Source: Bacteriovoracaceae bacterium (lineage in GTDB: Bacteria > Bdellovibrionota > Bacteriovoracia > Bacteriovoracales > Bacteriovoracaceae). From it: 64,000 nt of DNA. The notes beneath the pieces were generated by a model, which made no database searches, was not told the DNA's origin, and was given only the letters and a program-made list of their open reading frames with translations. A program made the translations under genes and the position numbers. Each line of letters begins with the position of its first letter. Position 1 is the stretch's first letter. Location: NCBI GenBank assembly GCA_024711325.1, contig JANJTC010000001.1, positions 1 to 64,000 of the forward strand. The letters are read 5' to 3'. Of the stretch, positions 45,642 through 54,657 are shown in pieces.

Positions 45642-45743
45642 ATGGAGATGATGTTGGTTATAAGTGGATTGATGCTGATGATGTTAACAAGCCTGCTGTT
45701 GCAACATGTTCACTATGCAAAAGTTAAAGTCAGTCTTAATTAA
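45642..45743 (+). CDS. sigma-54-driven 33-residue membrane micropeptide
   Basis: GAGGAG 6 nt upstream marks the ATG. The product starts MEMMLVISGLMLMMLTSLLL and ends in a short basic segment (HYAKVKVSLN). The ME.MLV start, one helix and basic end are shared with the peptide at 44840. An intrinsic terminator follows, so this is a single-gene transcript. Confidence 0.65.
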   Translation: MEMMLVISGLMLMMLTSLLLQHVHYAKVKVSLN

Positions 45744-45751
45744 AAACATAT

Positions 45752-45780
45752 AAAAATCCTGCGAATGCAGGATTTTTTTT
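45752..45780 (+). terminator. intrinsic terminator of the micropeptide gene
   Basis: AAAAATCCTGC / GCAGGATTTTT, GAAT loop, ending in eight T. It also serves as the end of the converging DUF523 gene. Confidence 0.9.
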
Positions 45781-45783
45781 GCC

Positions 45784-46197
45784 CTAATCAACAGAAGTGA
45801 CCTTAATATTGTTTTTCTTAAGCAGTTTTACCAGTATCCCATCACCCTCTATCAGTTTCCCGGAAAAAGTTCCGTCATAGATGAGATCCACGCCACACAT
45901 TGGGGATTTAGATTTCAAGAAAGCTTCAGTCGCACCCACCATCTGGGCCATCTTTAAGGCCTCCTGGGCACCAATTTGATACTGGGAGGTTACATCGTCA
46001 CCAGTCTTTGAAATAACCTTATCTCCAATTTGTTCGGCCGGATTCCTTGGGGTAGGAAGTCCTCCCATTTGTTCCGGACAAACGGCAATGGCCTCACCAT
46101 TTTCCACCATAAGCCTGATTTCTTCTCTTTCCTTAGAAGCACAATCAAAGCGGCAATGAAGACCTGCCAGGCAGGCGGAAACAATTTTCTTAGTCAT
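45784..46197 (-). CDS. DUF523 family protein
   Basis: A 137-residue protein with the DUF523 pattern: VSACLAGLHCRFD, VCPEQMGGLPTPR with the PR pair, and SPMCGVDLIYDGTFSG. The conserved Cys and Asp residues suggest metal or cofactor binding; function is undetermined. Its ATG lies inside the end of the M24 gene (8-bp overlap), so it is the last gene of the proA run. Confidence 0.82.
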   Translation of the reverse strand: MTKKIVSACLAGLHCRFDCASKEREEIRLMVENGEAIAVCPEQMGGLPTPRNPAEQIGDKVISKTGDDVTSQYQIGAQEALKMAQMVGATEAFLKSKSPMCGVDLIYDGTFSGKLIEGDGILVKLLKKNNIKVTSVD

Positions 46198-46843
46198 TAG
46201 TCAGAATATCCTCAAAAAAAGCACCAAAGCGTTTACCGGTGTCCCACAAATGGATTTCCAGGATCCAGGCGTTTGGTATCACTTTCTCTTCACATTCGGC
46301 CAGACCCCCTCTAAAAAAGACATGGTGTGGGAAATCTCCGATTCTGTGTCCATCCTGATTATCATTTAAGATAAAACCGTCGGCTTCGGCCCTTTTCTTT
46401 GCAAACTCATAAAGCTCGGGACCTTGGATACCGTTTTGTTTCCAGTACTCTGTGACCTCATTAAAAATTTTCCGTTGGGCCTCACAGATTCGCTTGTATT
46501 CTGAATTTGAGCCGATAGTGAATGTTTCTCCATAGTCGGCCTCATGGCCATCGATGATGGGGCCGATATCAATGAAGAAAATATCTTCTTGCTGCAAAAC
46601 ATAAGGAAGGGAGGGATCCTTGAAGTTACAAACTGTATTTGGACCCAAGCGAAGTTTGGGCGGATGCCATTGTTTCTCTATGGTATATTTAAGACAAAGA
46701 TCCTTGTAGAGTTTATGGGCATCGTCTTCAGTCATTCCAGGACGAAGGAGATCTGCTAGTTCGTAGGTTATTTTTCGGGCCGTGTTTCGTGCCTGAAATA
46801 ATTTACCAAGATCAAAATTTTCACCAAAGTCCTGGATTGCCAC
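46190..46843 (-). CDS. M24 family metallopeptidase
   Basis: A 217-residue pita-bread-fold protein similar to Xaa-Pro or methionine aminopeptidases. Metal-ligand candidates are IDIGPIIDGHEADYGETF (Asp residues), HRIGDFPHH (His) and EIHLWDTGKRFGAFFEDI (Glu). It begins at GTG 2 nt after the yqeY stop. Its substrate is unknown; the N-terminal creatinase domain is absent. Confidence 0.8.
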   Translation of the reverse strand: MAIQDFGENFDLGKLFQARNTARKITYELADLLRPGMTEDDAHKLYKDLCLKYTIEKQWHPPKLRLGPNTVCNFKDPSLPYVLQQEDIFFIDIGPIIDGHEADYGETFTIGSNSEYKRICEAQRKIFNEVTEYWKQNGIQGPELYEFAKKRAEADGFILNDNQDGHRIGDFPHHVFFRGGLAECEEKVIPNAWILEIHLWDTGKRFGAFFEDILTND

Positions 46844-46845
46844 GT

Positions 46846-47256
46846 TTAGAGAGCGCCTTTCACCAGGTCAGAGGCACGTTTCCCATCGAAGCGACCTTTG
46901 ATCTGTGGTTGAAGCTCTTTCATAATAGCACCCATATCTTTAGCGCCACTTGCCTTGATCTCATTAATCAGTGCCACCACTTCGGCTTCTGACATGGCCT
47001 GTGGCAGATAGGCCTTAAGGACATCCATCTCTTTTAAGATTTTGTCGTAGGCCTCTGTCCCCGGTTGATACATTTCAAGAGAATCTTGTAGACGTTTATT
47101 ATGAGCAATCGTGACGGAGAGTTCATCAGTTGGTTTGGTGGCCGTATTATTTTTAATATACTCTGCCTTGAGCATGCGAAGGGCATCCAGACGTTCTTGT
47201 TGTTTGGCCTTCATGGCCTCTTTAATATCGTTATTTACCTGTTCCATCAAAGTCAT
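46846..47256 (-). CDS. GatB/YqeY domain protein
   Basis: A 136-residue YqeY-type protein, corresponding to the C-terminal tRNA-binding module of GatB: helical, with NDIKEAMKAKQQERLDALRMLKAEY, a central DILKEMDVLKAYLPQAMSEAEV-like part, and the DMGAIMKELQPQIKGRFDGKRASDLVK end. AGGAG precedes the ATG. It is in the proA run. Confidence 0.88.
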   Translation of the reverse strand: MTLMEQVNNDIKEAMKAKQQERLDALRMLKAEYIKNNTATKPTDELSVTIAHNKRLQDSLEMYQPGTEAYDKILKEMDVLKAYLPQAMSEAEVVALINEIKASGAKDMGAIMKELQPQIKGRFDGKRASDLVKGAL

Positions 47257-47266
47257 TGAGTGCTCC

Positions 47267-47761
47267 TTAGCGTTTCATATTTTCCATGTGTAATTCTAAA
47301 TTCATATCTTTGTGTGAGCGAAGAAATTGAAACAAGGTTTGAAGTTCATCAATGGACTTGGATTCAATCCGGTATTTTTCATCCATATACTGAGACTTAC
47401 CTTTGAAGCCGGATTCTTTAATCAAGCGGTTCATGAGTTTCTGAGCATCTTTATCAAATCCGGTCGTGAGTGAGAGAGTCATCTTCTTGTTCTTAAGTCC
47501 TGAGTTTTCAATCTCGGATTCTTTCATCCCACGCATGCCGATGCCACGTTTTCCCATATTGGTACGAAGAATATCCAGCACTGACTTCACTTTCATTTCG
47601 TCTTCAGCACGGATTTCAATGACCTTTTCTTTTTCTTTATATTCGGCCTTGGCGTCTGAGCCTTTAAAGTCAAAGCGACCTGCAATCATCTTCTCTGTGT
47701 TTTTAAGAGCATTACTAAGCTCCATTTCATCAATTCTTGAAACTAAATCAAAAGATGCCAT
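47267..47761 (-). CDS. yajQ: YajQ family nucleotide-binding protein
   Basis: A 164-residue protein with the YajQ signature start (SFDLVSRIDEMELSNALKNTEKMI..RFDFKGSDA) and the RFLRSHKDMNLELHMENM end. Some family members bind cyclic di-GMP and act as transcription co-regulators, others bind tRNA or GTP. AAGGGAT precedes the ATG. It is between proA and yqeY. Confidence 0.92.
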   Translation of the reverse strand: MASFDLVSRIDEMELSNALKNTEKMIAGRFDFKGSDAKAEYKEKEKVIEIRAEDEMKVKSVLDILRTNMGKRGIGMRGMKESEIENSGLKNKKMTLSLTTGFDKDAQKLMNRLIKESGFKGKSQYMDEKYRIESKSIDELQTLFQFLRSHKDMNLELHMENMKR

Positions 47762-47770
47762 AAAAATCCC

Positions 47771-48997
47771 TTATCTTGTTTGTCCGTTTCCCTTCACCAG
47801 GAAACGAGTTGTTGTCATTTCTTTTGCACCCATAGGGCCATAGGCATGAAGCTTGGAGGTTGAAATACCGAGTTCCGCTCCTAGGCCCAATTCTCCACCG
47901 TCATTAAAACGGGTCGAAGCATTGACCACTAAAGCCGATGCGTCCAAAGAGTTCAAGAACTTTTCAATCACTGCAGAATCTTGAGCAAGAATAGCTTCTG
48001 TGTGATGGGAAGAGTGAGCCTGAATGTGAGTGATTGCCTCATCAAGCGAGTTAACGATCCTGACTGAAATAATTTTTGCCAGGTATTCGGTATCATAATC
48101 TATGTGAGTGGCCATAAGCACTTTGGGATTTAGATCTATTGTTTTATCACAACCACGAACTTCAACACCGGCCTCAACTAACGCAGAAATAATTTCTTTA
48201 TTTTGCGGATAGTTCTCATTTAACAAGAGTGACTCCAGAGCATTACATACTCCAGGTCTTTGTGTTTTGGCATTAAGGATGATCGGTATCACTTTTGAAG
48301 TTTCGGCATCCTCGTGGACGTATAAGTGACAAAGACCTTTATCGTGGGCCACCACCGGCATGGTCGCATTTTTCCGAACATACTCTATGAGTGCACTCCC
48401 GCCTCGGGGAACCATGAGGTCAATGTACTTATGAAGTTTTAAAAGTTCTGTCACATCTTCTCGGGTTTCAATTAGAGAAACTGCACCGGCCGGAAGAATC
48501 CTTTCAACAGCGGTATGAATTATTTCAAAGAGCTTTCGATTAGAGTGATGGGCCTCTTTTCCACCTTTTAAGATAATGGCATTGCCGGATTTTATCGCCA
48601 GTGCCGCACCATCCACCACCACGTTTGGACGTGATTCAAAAATCATTCCAATTACACCCAGAGGGATTCTTTGTTTTTGAATAAGGAGTCCATTGGGACG
48701 AGTGTATTCTTCAACGATAGTGCCGACGACTTGTTCCTGATCGGCCACATCACGGCACATCTCGGCCAGTGATTGGATTGATTTTTCAGTTAAGGTCAGA
48801 CGATCAATAATGGCCTCAGAAAGTTGATTTTTGTGGGCCTCTGCCAGGTCCTTTTTATTTTCATTCAATATCTCATCTTGAAGATGAGTCAGGGCCACGG
48901 CAATGCTCTCCAGGGCCATAAGCCGCTGCTCTTCTGGAAGAGACTGGATGGATGTGGTTGCTTTCTTAGCAAGCTTGGCAATTTCAATGACGCTCAT
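47771..48997 (-). CDS. proA: gamma-glutamyl phosphate reductase
   Basis: This 408-residue aldehyde dehydrogenase-like enzyme makes glutamate-5-semialdehyde from the ProB product. The catalytic Cys lies in NAKTQRPGVCNALESLL, the NADPH site has GMIFESRPNVVVD, and FNDGGELGLGAEIG-like C-terminus is intact. AGAAGG precedes the ATG. It is 1.07 kb from proB with a repeat array between. Confidence 0.95.
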   Translation of the reverse strand: MSVIEIAKLAKKATTSIQSLPEEQRLMALESIAVALTHLQDEILNENKKDLAEAHKNQLSEAIIDRLTLTEKSIQSLAEMCRDVADQEQVVGTIVEEYTRPNGLLIQKQRIPLGVIGMIFESRPNVVVDGAALAIKSGNAIILKGGKEAHHSNRKLFEIIHTAVERILPAGAVSLIETREDVTELLKLHKYIDLMVPRGGSALIEYVRKNATMPVVAHDKGLCHLYVHEDAETSKVIPIILNAKTQRPGVCNALESLLLNENYPQNKEIISALVEAGVEVRGCDKTIDLNPKVLMATHIDYDTEYLAKIISVRIVNSLDEAITHIQAHSSHHTEAILAQDSAVIEKFLNSLDASALVVNASTRFNDGGELGLGAELGISTSKLHAYGPMGAKEMTTTRFLVKGNGQTR

Positions 48998-49152
48998 AAA
49001 ACCTTCTCGTAGAGGAGTACTGATTTTAGCGGAAAAACTATCGGGTGGGTATGGAAGATTTTTTTAAGGCTTGAGTCATTTCTTGAATAAAGAGAATAAT
49101 TTAATTCTTAGATACCTGGATCGGTTTTTTGCAATGGCCTAATCCAGGAGAT

Positions 49153-49229
49153 GAGTGTGGCCCTCCCAATCTTTCCTGCCAGGCCACACTCGGGTCTCAG
49201 GACCCCATAGAATGGGAATCCATTCTATG
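49153..49229 (+). ncRNA. repeat unit 1 structured core
   Basis: Stem 1 GAGTGTGGCC/GGCCACACTC (49153-49162, 49182-49191) has a 19-nt loop. Stem 2 GGGTC/GACCC at 49192-49205 has a TCAG loop. Stem 3 CATAGAATGG/CCATTCTATG at 49206-49229 has a GAAT loop. Confidence 0.5.
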
Positions 49230-49418
49230 ATCTCTCAATTTCAAATGGGCTTCAAGGTCGAAAAGGTAGCGGGTACTTTTATTCCTTTCATTTGCGGGAA
49301 AAACGATCGGTTTGATATGGAAGTTTTAATTAAGGCATGAGTCATTCAAAGAATATTTTTAAGAATTTAGTTCTCAGAAACATGGAATGAGTTTTTGCAA
49401 TGTCTAGTCCCAGGAGAT

Positions 49419-49494
49419 GAGTGTGGCCCAAAACCTTGTACCTGCCAGGCCACACTCGGGTCTCAGGACCCCATAGAATGGGGTCCATTCTATG
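49419..49494 (+). ncRNA. repeat unit 2 structured core
   Basis: The same three stems as unit 1. Stem 1 at 49419-49428 with 49448-49457 has a different 19-nt loop. Stem 3 has a GGT loop in place of GAAT. Confidence 0.5.
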
Positions 49495-49669
49495 ATCTCT
49501 CAATTTCAAATGAGCTTCAAGGTTGAAAAGGTAGCGGGTAATGACAAGGAAAAAGTATCGATTCGGTAGGGAAGATTAGTTTAAGACTTGAGTCATTCAT
49601 AGAATAGTTTCAAGAGTTTAGTTCTCAGAAGAATGGAGAGAATTTTTGCAATGTTTAGTCCTAGGAGAT

Positions 49670-49744
49670 GAGTGTGGCCCAAAGTTCCGACCTGCAGGTC
49701 ACACTCGGGTCCCAGGACCCCATAGAATGGGAATCCATTCTATG
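49670..49744 (+). ncRNA. repeat unit 3 structured core
   Basis: Stem 1 at 49670-49679 pairs with GGTCACACTC (49697-49706), with one G-U pair on the plus-strand RNA (A-C on the minus). The loop is 17 nt. Stem 2 has a CCAG loop. Confidence 0.5.
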
Positions 49745-49944
49745 ATCTCTCAATTTCAAATGAGCATCAAGGTCGAAAAGGTAGCGGGTACTTTTATTCC
49801 TCTATTATTCCTTTCATTAGCGGCAAAAACTATCGGTTTGCTATGGAAGTTTTAATTAAGGCATGAGTCATTCAAAGAATATTTTCAATAATTTAGTTCT
49901 CAGAAACATGGAATGAGTTTTTGCAATGTCTAGTCCCAGGAGAT

Positions 49945-50018
49945 GAGTGTGGTCCACGATCTGACTGCAAAACCACACTCGGGTCTCAGGACCCCATAGA
50001 ATGGGAATCCATTCTATG
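49945..50018 (+). ncRNA. repeat unit 4 structured core
   Basis: Stem 1 is GAGTGTGGT/ACCACACTC (49945-49953, 49972-49980): the C-G pair of units 1-2 has become T-A, a compensatory change. The loop is unrelated to the others in sequence. Confidence 0.5.
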
Positions 50019-50065
50019 ATCTCTCAATAGCAAATGCGCTTCAAGGTCAAAAAGGTAGCGGCTAC

Positions 50066-51169
50066 TTAATGATCCGCCTTAAGCAGTAAGTTATCCTTAT
50101 GAATGGCAACTTTGGAAGGAGGACTGGCCATGAGAGATGAAATCTCCGTGGATTTTTTCCCTTTAATCAGATCCATCTCTCGATAATCGAACTCAGAAAT
50201 CCCCACAGCAATACTTTTATTCTTATGTTTGATCTGAATCACATCCCCCCGTTTAAAAGTACCGTGTACCTTTTTGATTCCAATAGGGAGAAGGGAAGTA
50301 TTACCTTTTAAGATGGCCAGATAACAGCCTTCATCCACAACTACCCAGGCCTCATTTTTAACTACGGTTGAGAGCCAGGATTTTCTGCGAGAAGTTTGTC
50401 TTTCTGGATTACCTTTAAAGAGTGATCCACCTTTGTGTTCCAATAAGCGGGTAAGAGGTGAATCAATGAGAAAAGTTCCGATAATGACGTCTACACCAAT
50501 AGGGGTAAGCTTGCGCACGGCCTTAAGTTTTGTATCCATGCCACCTCGACCAATACTGGTCTTGGCCGCAAATTTTACTCCGGAGAAATCGTCTTTAAAG
50601 TCGATGATATCAAATCTTTTTGCATCCGGGTCTTTGGGGTTTTTATTAAAGAGGCCATCGGCCTCAGTTAATAAAATAAGTTTTTCCGCATCTGTGGCCT
50701 CTGTAATCATCACTGCCAGCTGATCATTGTCACCGACTGTGATTTCTTCATAAGAAACCGTATCGTTTTCATTCACGATGGGAAGGATATCATTTTCCAG
50801 TAAACGGTTAATGGTATTCCGAATATTAAGAAAGCGTTTTCTTTCTTTGAAATCCTCATGGGTCACCAGGATCTGAGCACAATGTGAATTGTGACTTTGA
50901 AGAGCATCTACATAGGCCTTCATAAGTAAAGGTTGGCCTATGGCCGCGGCTGCCTGTTGAAAAGAGATCATCATTTTCTTTTCTTCGGGTTTCTTAACAA
51001 AACTTCTTCCTGAATTAATGGCCCCGGAACTTACTAAAATAGGCGCATATCCCAGCTTTTTGAGACTCTCAAGTTCTTTGACGAGATTCTGAATTTTAGT
51101 AAGGGATACTCCACCTGTTTCGTCGGTCACGGCCATGGAACCAACTTTAATCACAACTCTTTTTTTCAT
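50066..51169 (-). CDS. proB: glutamate 5-kinase
   Basis: This ~367-residue enzyme (from ATG 51169) phosphorylates glutamate at the first step of proline synthesis. The amino acid kinase domain (KKRVVIKVGSMAV, LVSSGAINSG, VNENDTVSYEEI, GDNDQLAVMI, GRGGMDTKLKA) is complete, with a C-terminal PUA domain (EAWVVVDEGCYLAILKGNTSLLPIGI). An upstream in-frame ATG would add 25 residues without a ribosome site. The gene reads towards the repeat array and proA. Confidence 0.94.
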   Translation of the reverse strand: MKKRVVIKVGSMAVTDETGGVSLTKIQNLVKELESLKKLGYAPILVSSGAINSGRSFVKKPEEKKMMISFQQAAAAIGQPLLMKAYVDALQSHNSHCAQILVTHEDFKERKRFLNIRNTINRLLENDILPIVNENDTVSYEEITVGDNDQLAVMITEATDAEKLILLTEADGLFNKNPKDPDAKRFDIIDFKDDFSGVKFAAKTSIGRGGMDTKLKAVRKLTPIGVDVIIGTFLIDSPLTRLLEHKGGSLFKGNPERQTSRRKSWLSTVVKNEAWVVVDEGCYLAILKGNTSLLPIGIKKVHGTFKRGDVIQIKHKNKSIAVGISEFDYREMDLIKGKKSTEISSLMASPPSKVAIHKDNLLLKADH

Positions 51170-51268
51170 TGTTAAATGGTAATGTAAGTTCAAATGAAAA
51201 ACACTAGGATTAATTAAATTTACGGGCCTTGGAGCTTTGTTCATTCTAGGGGCATCAGGAGAGACATC

Positions 51269-51502
51269 ATGACTGATCCACGACCATATGAACCTACACC
51301 AGCTCCGACAAATCCTAATCCCGGGGCCTTGCCCATTGAGATTGATACCGGAGGATTACATTCCAGGCCTGAAGTCGACTATGGTTCGATTACTGAACCA
51401 ATAGAACCACATCCTGATATACCGAATGAGCCAGAGAAACCAACGGAGCCTGATAGGGAAATACCGGCCCCAGATACGGAGCCGGGTCATAGAAAAATTT
51501 AG
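51269..51502 (+). CDS. small proline-rich disordered protein, 77 aa
   Basis: GGAGAG precedes the ATG. The product is Pro-, Glu- and Asp-rich with repeated PEP/PDP-like stretches ([31 protein letters not shown]), no hydrophobic core and no Cys. It is likely unstructured. Composition and ribosome site favour a real gene, but its role is unknown. Converges on scoB with a 4-bp overlap. Confidence 0.5.
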   Translation: MTDPRPYEPTPAPTNPNPGALPIEIDTGGLHSRPEVDYGSITEPIEPHPDIPNEPEKPTEPDREIPAPDTEPGHRKI

Positions 51503-52155
51503 AAAGTCATTTCTGGAACGTGCTTAGGAATGACTAATTCGGCTTCAGTGAGACGTTGGATCTCTTCAACTGAAACCCCCGGTGCTCGTTCCAGGAGATG
51601 AAATTTACCGTCTTCTAAGCGGAGCACGGCCAGGTCAGTTACAACCAATTTTACACAATTCACTCCAGTAAGCGGGAGTGAGCATTTTTTCAAGATTTTT
51701 GATGATCCGTCTTTAGAAGCATGGGACATCGCCACGATGATGTTCTCGGCACCAGCGACTAAGTCCATGGCACCACCCATACCTTTTACTAATTTTCCGG
51801 GAATCATCCAGCTTGCCAGTGCCCCGGTTGAATCCACTTCAAAGGCCCCTAGAACGGTCAAATCGACGTGACCCCCACGGATCATTGCGAATGAATCTGC
51901 TGAAGAAAAAAACGCCGCACCCTTAATTACTGTGACCGTTTGTTTACCAGCATTAATAAGGTCTGCATCGATAGTGTCTTCCGTTGGGAATTCTCCCATG
52001 CCTAAAATACCATTCTCACTCTGGAACATGACTTCCATCCCTTGTGGAATATAGTTGGCGACCAGAGTAGGAATACCGATTCCTAAGTTTACGTAGTAAC
52101 CATCACGAAGTTCACGGGCAATCCTTTGGGCAATTTGTTCTCTTGAAAGTCCCAT
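51499..52155 (-). CDS. scoB: 3-oxoacid CoA-transferase, subunit B
   Basis: This 218-residue class I CoA-transferase beta subunit has the catalytic Glu in [12 protein letters not shown], the N-terminal [14 protein letters not shown] and the [20 protein letters not shown] end. With subunit A it moves CoA between succinyl-CoA and acetoacetate or another 3-oxoacid. AAGGA precedes the ATG. It follows scoA with 11 bp between. The exact acid is inferred. Confidence 0.88.
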   Translation of the reverse strand: MGLSREQIAQRIARELRDGYYVNLGIGIPTLVANYIPQGMEVMFQSENGILGMGEFPTEDTIDADLINAGKQTVTVIKGAAFFSSADSFAMIRGGHVDLTVLGAFEVDSTGALASWMIPGKLVKGMGGAMDLVAGAENIIVAMSHASKDGSSKILKKCSLPLTGVNCVKLVVTDLAVLRLEDGKFHLLERAPGVSVEEIQRLTEAELVIPKHVPEMTF

Positions 52156-52166
52156 ATATTTTTTCC

Positions 52167-52868
52167 TTATTTCTTAATTGTTCTTTGCTCTATTCTTTTT
52201 TCAAATGTGCCTTGAATCAGGCGATCGACGTAGATTCCCGGAACATGAATAAAGTTTGGATCAAGTTCACCTGGGGCCACAATTTCTTCCACTTCAACCA
52301 CTGTGATTTTTCCTGCCGTTGCAATCATAGGATTGAAATTTGCGGCCGTTTTTCTAAAAATAAGATTTCCAAAAGTGTCGGCCTTCCACGCTTTGACTAA
52401 AGCAAAGTCAGCTTTTGGGAATGCTGGTTCCAGAACATAGGGTCGACCATTGAACATTTTTACGTCTTTTCCTTCAGCGACTAAAGTCCCATAACCAGTT
52501 GCTGTGAAAAAACCTGGAATACCGGCCCCTGCGGCACGGATTTTTTCCGCCAAAGTTCCTTGAGGAGTGAGTTCAAGTTCAAGTTCCCCGGATAGCACTT
52601 GTTTTTCAAACAAAGCGTTTTCACCGACGTAGGAAGAAATCATCTTTTTAACTTGTTTTTTCTCCAGGAGAATACCAAGTCCAAAACCATCCACGCCCGC
52701 ATTGTTGGAAGCGATCGTCAGACCCTTATTACCTAGGTCATGAACCTTTTTAATTAAATTTTCTGGAATTCCGCACAGGCCGAATCCACCCACCATTAAG
52801 AACATATTATCAGTGAGGCCCGCCAGAGCTTCATCATACGTTTTAACAACTTTATTAAAACCAGACAT
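52167..52868 (-). CDS. scoA: 3-oxoacid CoA-transferase, subunit A
   Basis: A 233-residue alpha subunit with [15 protein letters not shown] near the start and [12 protein letters not shown] in the middle, the usual CoA-site pattern. It starts after GGAG. The pair fits with the fatty-acid modules elsewhere in the window, in use of ketone bodies or acetoacetate. Confidence 0.88.
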   Translation of the reverse strand: MSGFNKVVKTYDEALAGLTDNMFLMVGGFGLCGIPENLIKKVHDLGNKGLTIASNNAGVDGFGLGILLEKKQVKKMISSYVGENALFEKQVLSGELELELTPQGTLAEKIRAAGAGIPGFFTATGYGTLVAEGKDVKMFNGRPYVLEPAFPKADFALVKAWKADTFGNLIFRKTAANFNPMIATAGKITVVEVEEIVAPGELDPNFIHVPGIYVDRLIQGTFEKRIEQRTIKK

Positions 52869-52925
52869 TGCTTCTCCTTCTAAGAGTTTAGAGAAGACAA
52901 ATTTACCGTAGAGTGACGGGAATGC

Positions 52926-53651
52926 CTAGTCTTGGTGAGGTTTTAAGGCCGGTTGAGTGTAGTGCAGATAGATAGTAAGCATAGCAACACTGGCGATCCA
53001 ATGCCAAAGAGCATGGCCTTGAGAGAAGATCCCATGTTCATGAGGATCGCACCAATATCTTGTTCCATCTGCTAGAGAAAATCCAAATGCCACCACGATA
53101 AGAAAAAGGGATAGAACAAACCACTTAATGCTAATCTTTTGTTTTTTAGAAGCAAGCACTTCCGTAATCACAATGAGAATTCCAGACAGAAGAATCAGGC
53201 CCTGAAACTTGATCTCCATCAGGTACATTAAATGCATTAATATGGTGAGCACTAAACTTAACAGGGTATTGAAAGGGAGGAGTTTTGCCTCCTCAAGTTT
53301 GTTCAAACGAATGAGGTTCATTCCTATGACCCAACCAACAAAGAGAAACATTCCGAGGAAATCCAGGACCTGGGATCCATAGAAATTAGAGAGATGATAA
53401 AAAAGGGACATAAGACCCATAAAGAAGACGATAGGCCCAAATTGTTTTAATTTTAAATTATGTTTATTTTTAAAGGAAAGATAAGTGATTAAGAGAGCAA
53501 TTATCAAATACCCTAGATTAGACCAGGTATTGGCCGGTTCAGAAATCCAGTGACAGAGCGTTTCTTCACACCATTTGATGTTTGGTGCGCCCTGGGACTC
53601 TGTGAGAGAGTACCAGGGACAACTAGAACCATGCGGGTTCTGATAATTCAT
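52926..53651 (-). CDS. CREST/alkaline ceramidase-type membrane protein, copy 2
   Basis: A 241-residue protein with about seven transmembrane segments. It shares with the protein at 12453 the Cys-Glu N-terminal element, the EPANTWSNLGYL start of helix 1, an SLFYHLSNFYGSQVLDFLGMF site, and WCDPHEHGIFSQGHALWHW with paired His. These match the SxxxH, D and HxxxH zinc residues. Probable hydrolase; substrate unknown. Its start overlaps the nuclease stop (TAATG), so the two are coupled. Confidence 0.72.
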   Translation of the reverse strand: MNYQNPHGSSCPWYSLTESQGAPNIKWCEETLCHWISEPANTWSNLGYLIIALLITYLSFKNKHNLKLKQFGPIVFFMGLMSLFYHLSNFYGSQVLDFLGMFLFVGWVIGMNLIRLNKLEEAKLLPFNTLLSLVLTILMHLMYLMEIKFQGLILLSGILIVITEVLASKKQKISIKWFVLSLFLIVVAFGFSLADGTRYWCDPHEHGIFSQGHALWHWIASVAMLTIYLHYTQPALKPHQD

Positions 53652-54493
53652 TAAAAGTCTGAAACTCTGTCGGCCAGATCAGGAAAATCCACGAATGGAT
53701 TACGTACATTTTGGTGTTTTACGATCTTTTCATGACGGATGATTTCTTTAGCATCAATAGGATCAGCTTTATTCCACTGTCTTAAGATTGCTTCTTCACG
53801 GCTATTGATTCCAAGATTGTAATGTAAAGAAAAGTAGAACAAGGCGCGGGCAACATTGCCACGGTGAGAAACTGGTGGAGTGTAAACATCACCTGAACCA
53901 GCAAAGCCAAAACGGCTCATATCACAGCCTTCGCCGCCCATTTCATTGGCCTTAACTTCAATGAAGCCAAAGGGATTGTTTCCACGACGGCTATTAGCGT
54001 GAGAATCTGTTAAGTAGAGGTGGTGCATGTCTGATTTCTGCATATCCTTAGGAAAGTTTCCATTGAACTTACTCTGGGGCCAGGTATGCTCAATATTAAC
54101 TCGAGTGTGCATGCCTGAAACTTCATCAAGACCTCTAAAGTAGAATTTTTTTCCACAGTAAACGTCCAGTACATAAGTGCCTTCAGCATCTCTTAAAGTA
54201 TCTAGCTCACCGAACATAATTAGGCGGGCCTTAGTATAACCGACTGAATAATGGCGGTAGCAACCTGAAGTGTTACACTGAGAAGCAATAACATCATACT
54301 TTCCTTTAGAGGAAAGATGATTCTCGTTAAAAATACGGTTGAAAAGAGAGCGTTCAAACTTTTTAGTGGAGGCAAGAGTAGTGTAGAACTCTTCGCCGTA
54401 ATAGGCCCATTTACCGTTGGCCAGTTTTTGATCAGCTTGAGAAAAACTTGCTGCTGAAAAAAGTACTAAGAAAAGGAAAACTAAACTCTTCAT
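53651..54493 (-). CDS. exported endonuclease I family nuclease
   Basis: The protein has 280 residues from the ATG with AGGA before it. Signal peptide ends near AASFSQA. The Endonuclease_1/EndA region has NIEHTWPQSKFNG, MHHLYLTDSHANSRRGNNPFG and a CNTSGCYR pair that suggests a disulfide. These secreted nucleases cut DNA and RNA with Mg2+. Predator-type bacteria use such enzymes to degrade prey nucleic acid, which would fit here but is inferred. Confidence 0.9.
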   Translation of the reverse strand: MKSLVFLFLVLFSAASFSQADQKLANGKWAYYGEEFYTTLASTKKFERSLFNRIFNENHLSSKGKYDVIASQCNTSGCYRHYSVGYTKARLIMFGELDTLRDAEGTYVLDVYCGKKFYFRGLDEVSGMHTRVNIEHTWPQSKFNGNFPKDMQKSDMHHLYLTDSHANSRRGNNPFGFIEVKANEMGGEGCDMSRFGFAGSGDVYTPPVSHRGNVARALFYFSLHYNLGINSREEAILRQWNKADPIDAKEIIRHEKIVKHQNVRNPFVDFPDLADRVSDF

Positions 54494-54657
54494 TTTTATC
54501 CTTAGGTTTTTAAAATTTGCAAAAATCCTAGGATAGCCTACCTTAATTGTCACTTAATTTAATCTAATACCTCCTCTTAACTTAATCTTGATAAATAGGA
54601 AGAAGCATTGAGATTAAAAAATAAAAATGAGAGTGAGAAATTGTAAGAAACTGAGTG

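Larger units (their letters stand above)
49030..50064. repeat. four-unit structured repeat array between proB and proA
   Basis: Four units of 264, 251, 275 and 245 bp (49030-49293, 49294-49544, 49545-49819, 49820-50064) share most bases, but diverge in an internal loop and at edges. Each begins with a GCGG-(G/C)AAAAAC-ATCGG-like segment, has a conserved hydrophobic AT-rich lead (GAGTCATTC, TTAGTTCTCAGAA) and a structured core. The core has three hairpins: a variable-loop stem, GGGTC/GACCC, and CATAGAATGG/CCATTCTATG. No long ORF is supported in either strand. The array fills the proB-proA gap and starts only 33 bp from the proA start. Confidence 0.85.

Noticed and set aside
49155..49855. Short open frames inside the repeat units
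   Set aside because: They are not shared in frame by all four units, and the conserved parts are hairpin stems, which fits RNA or DNA structure rather than coding.
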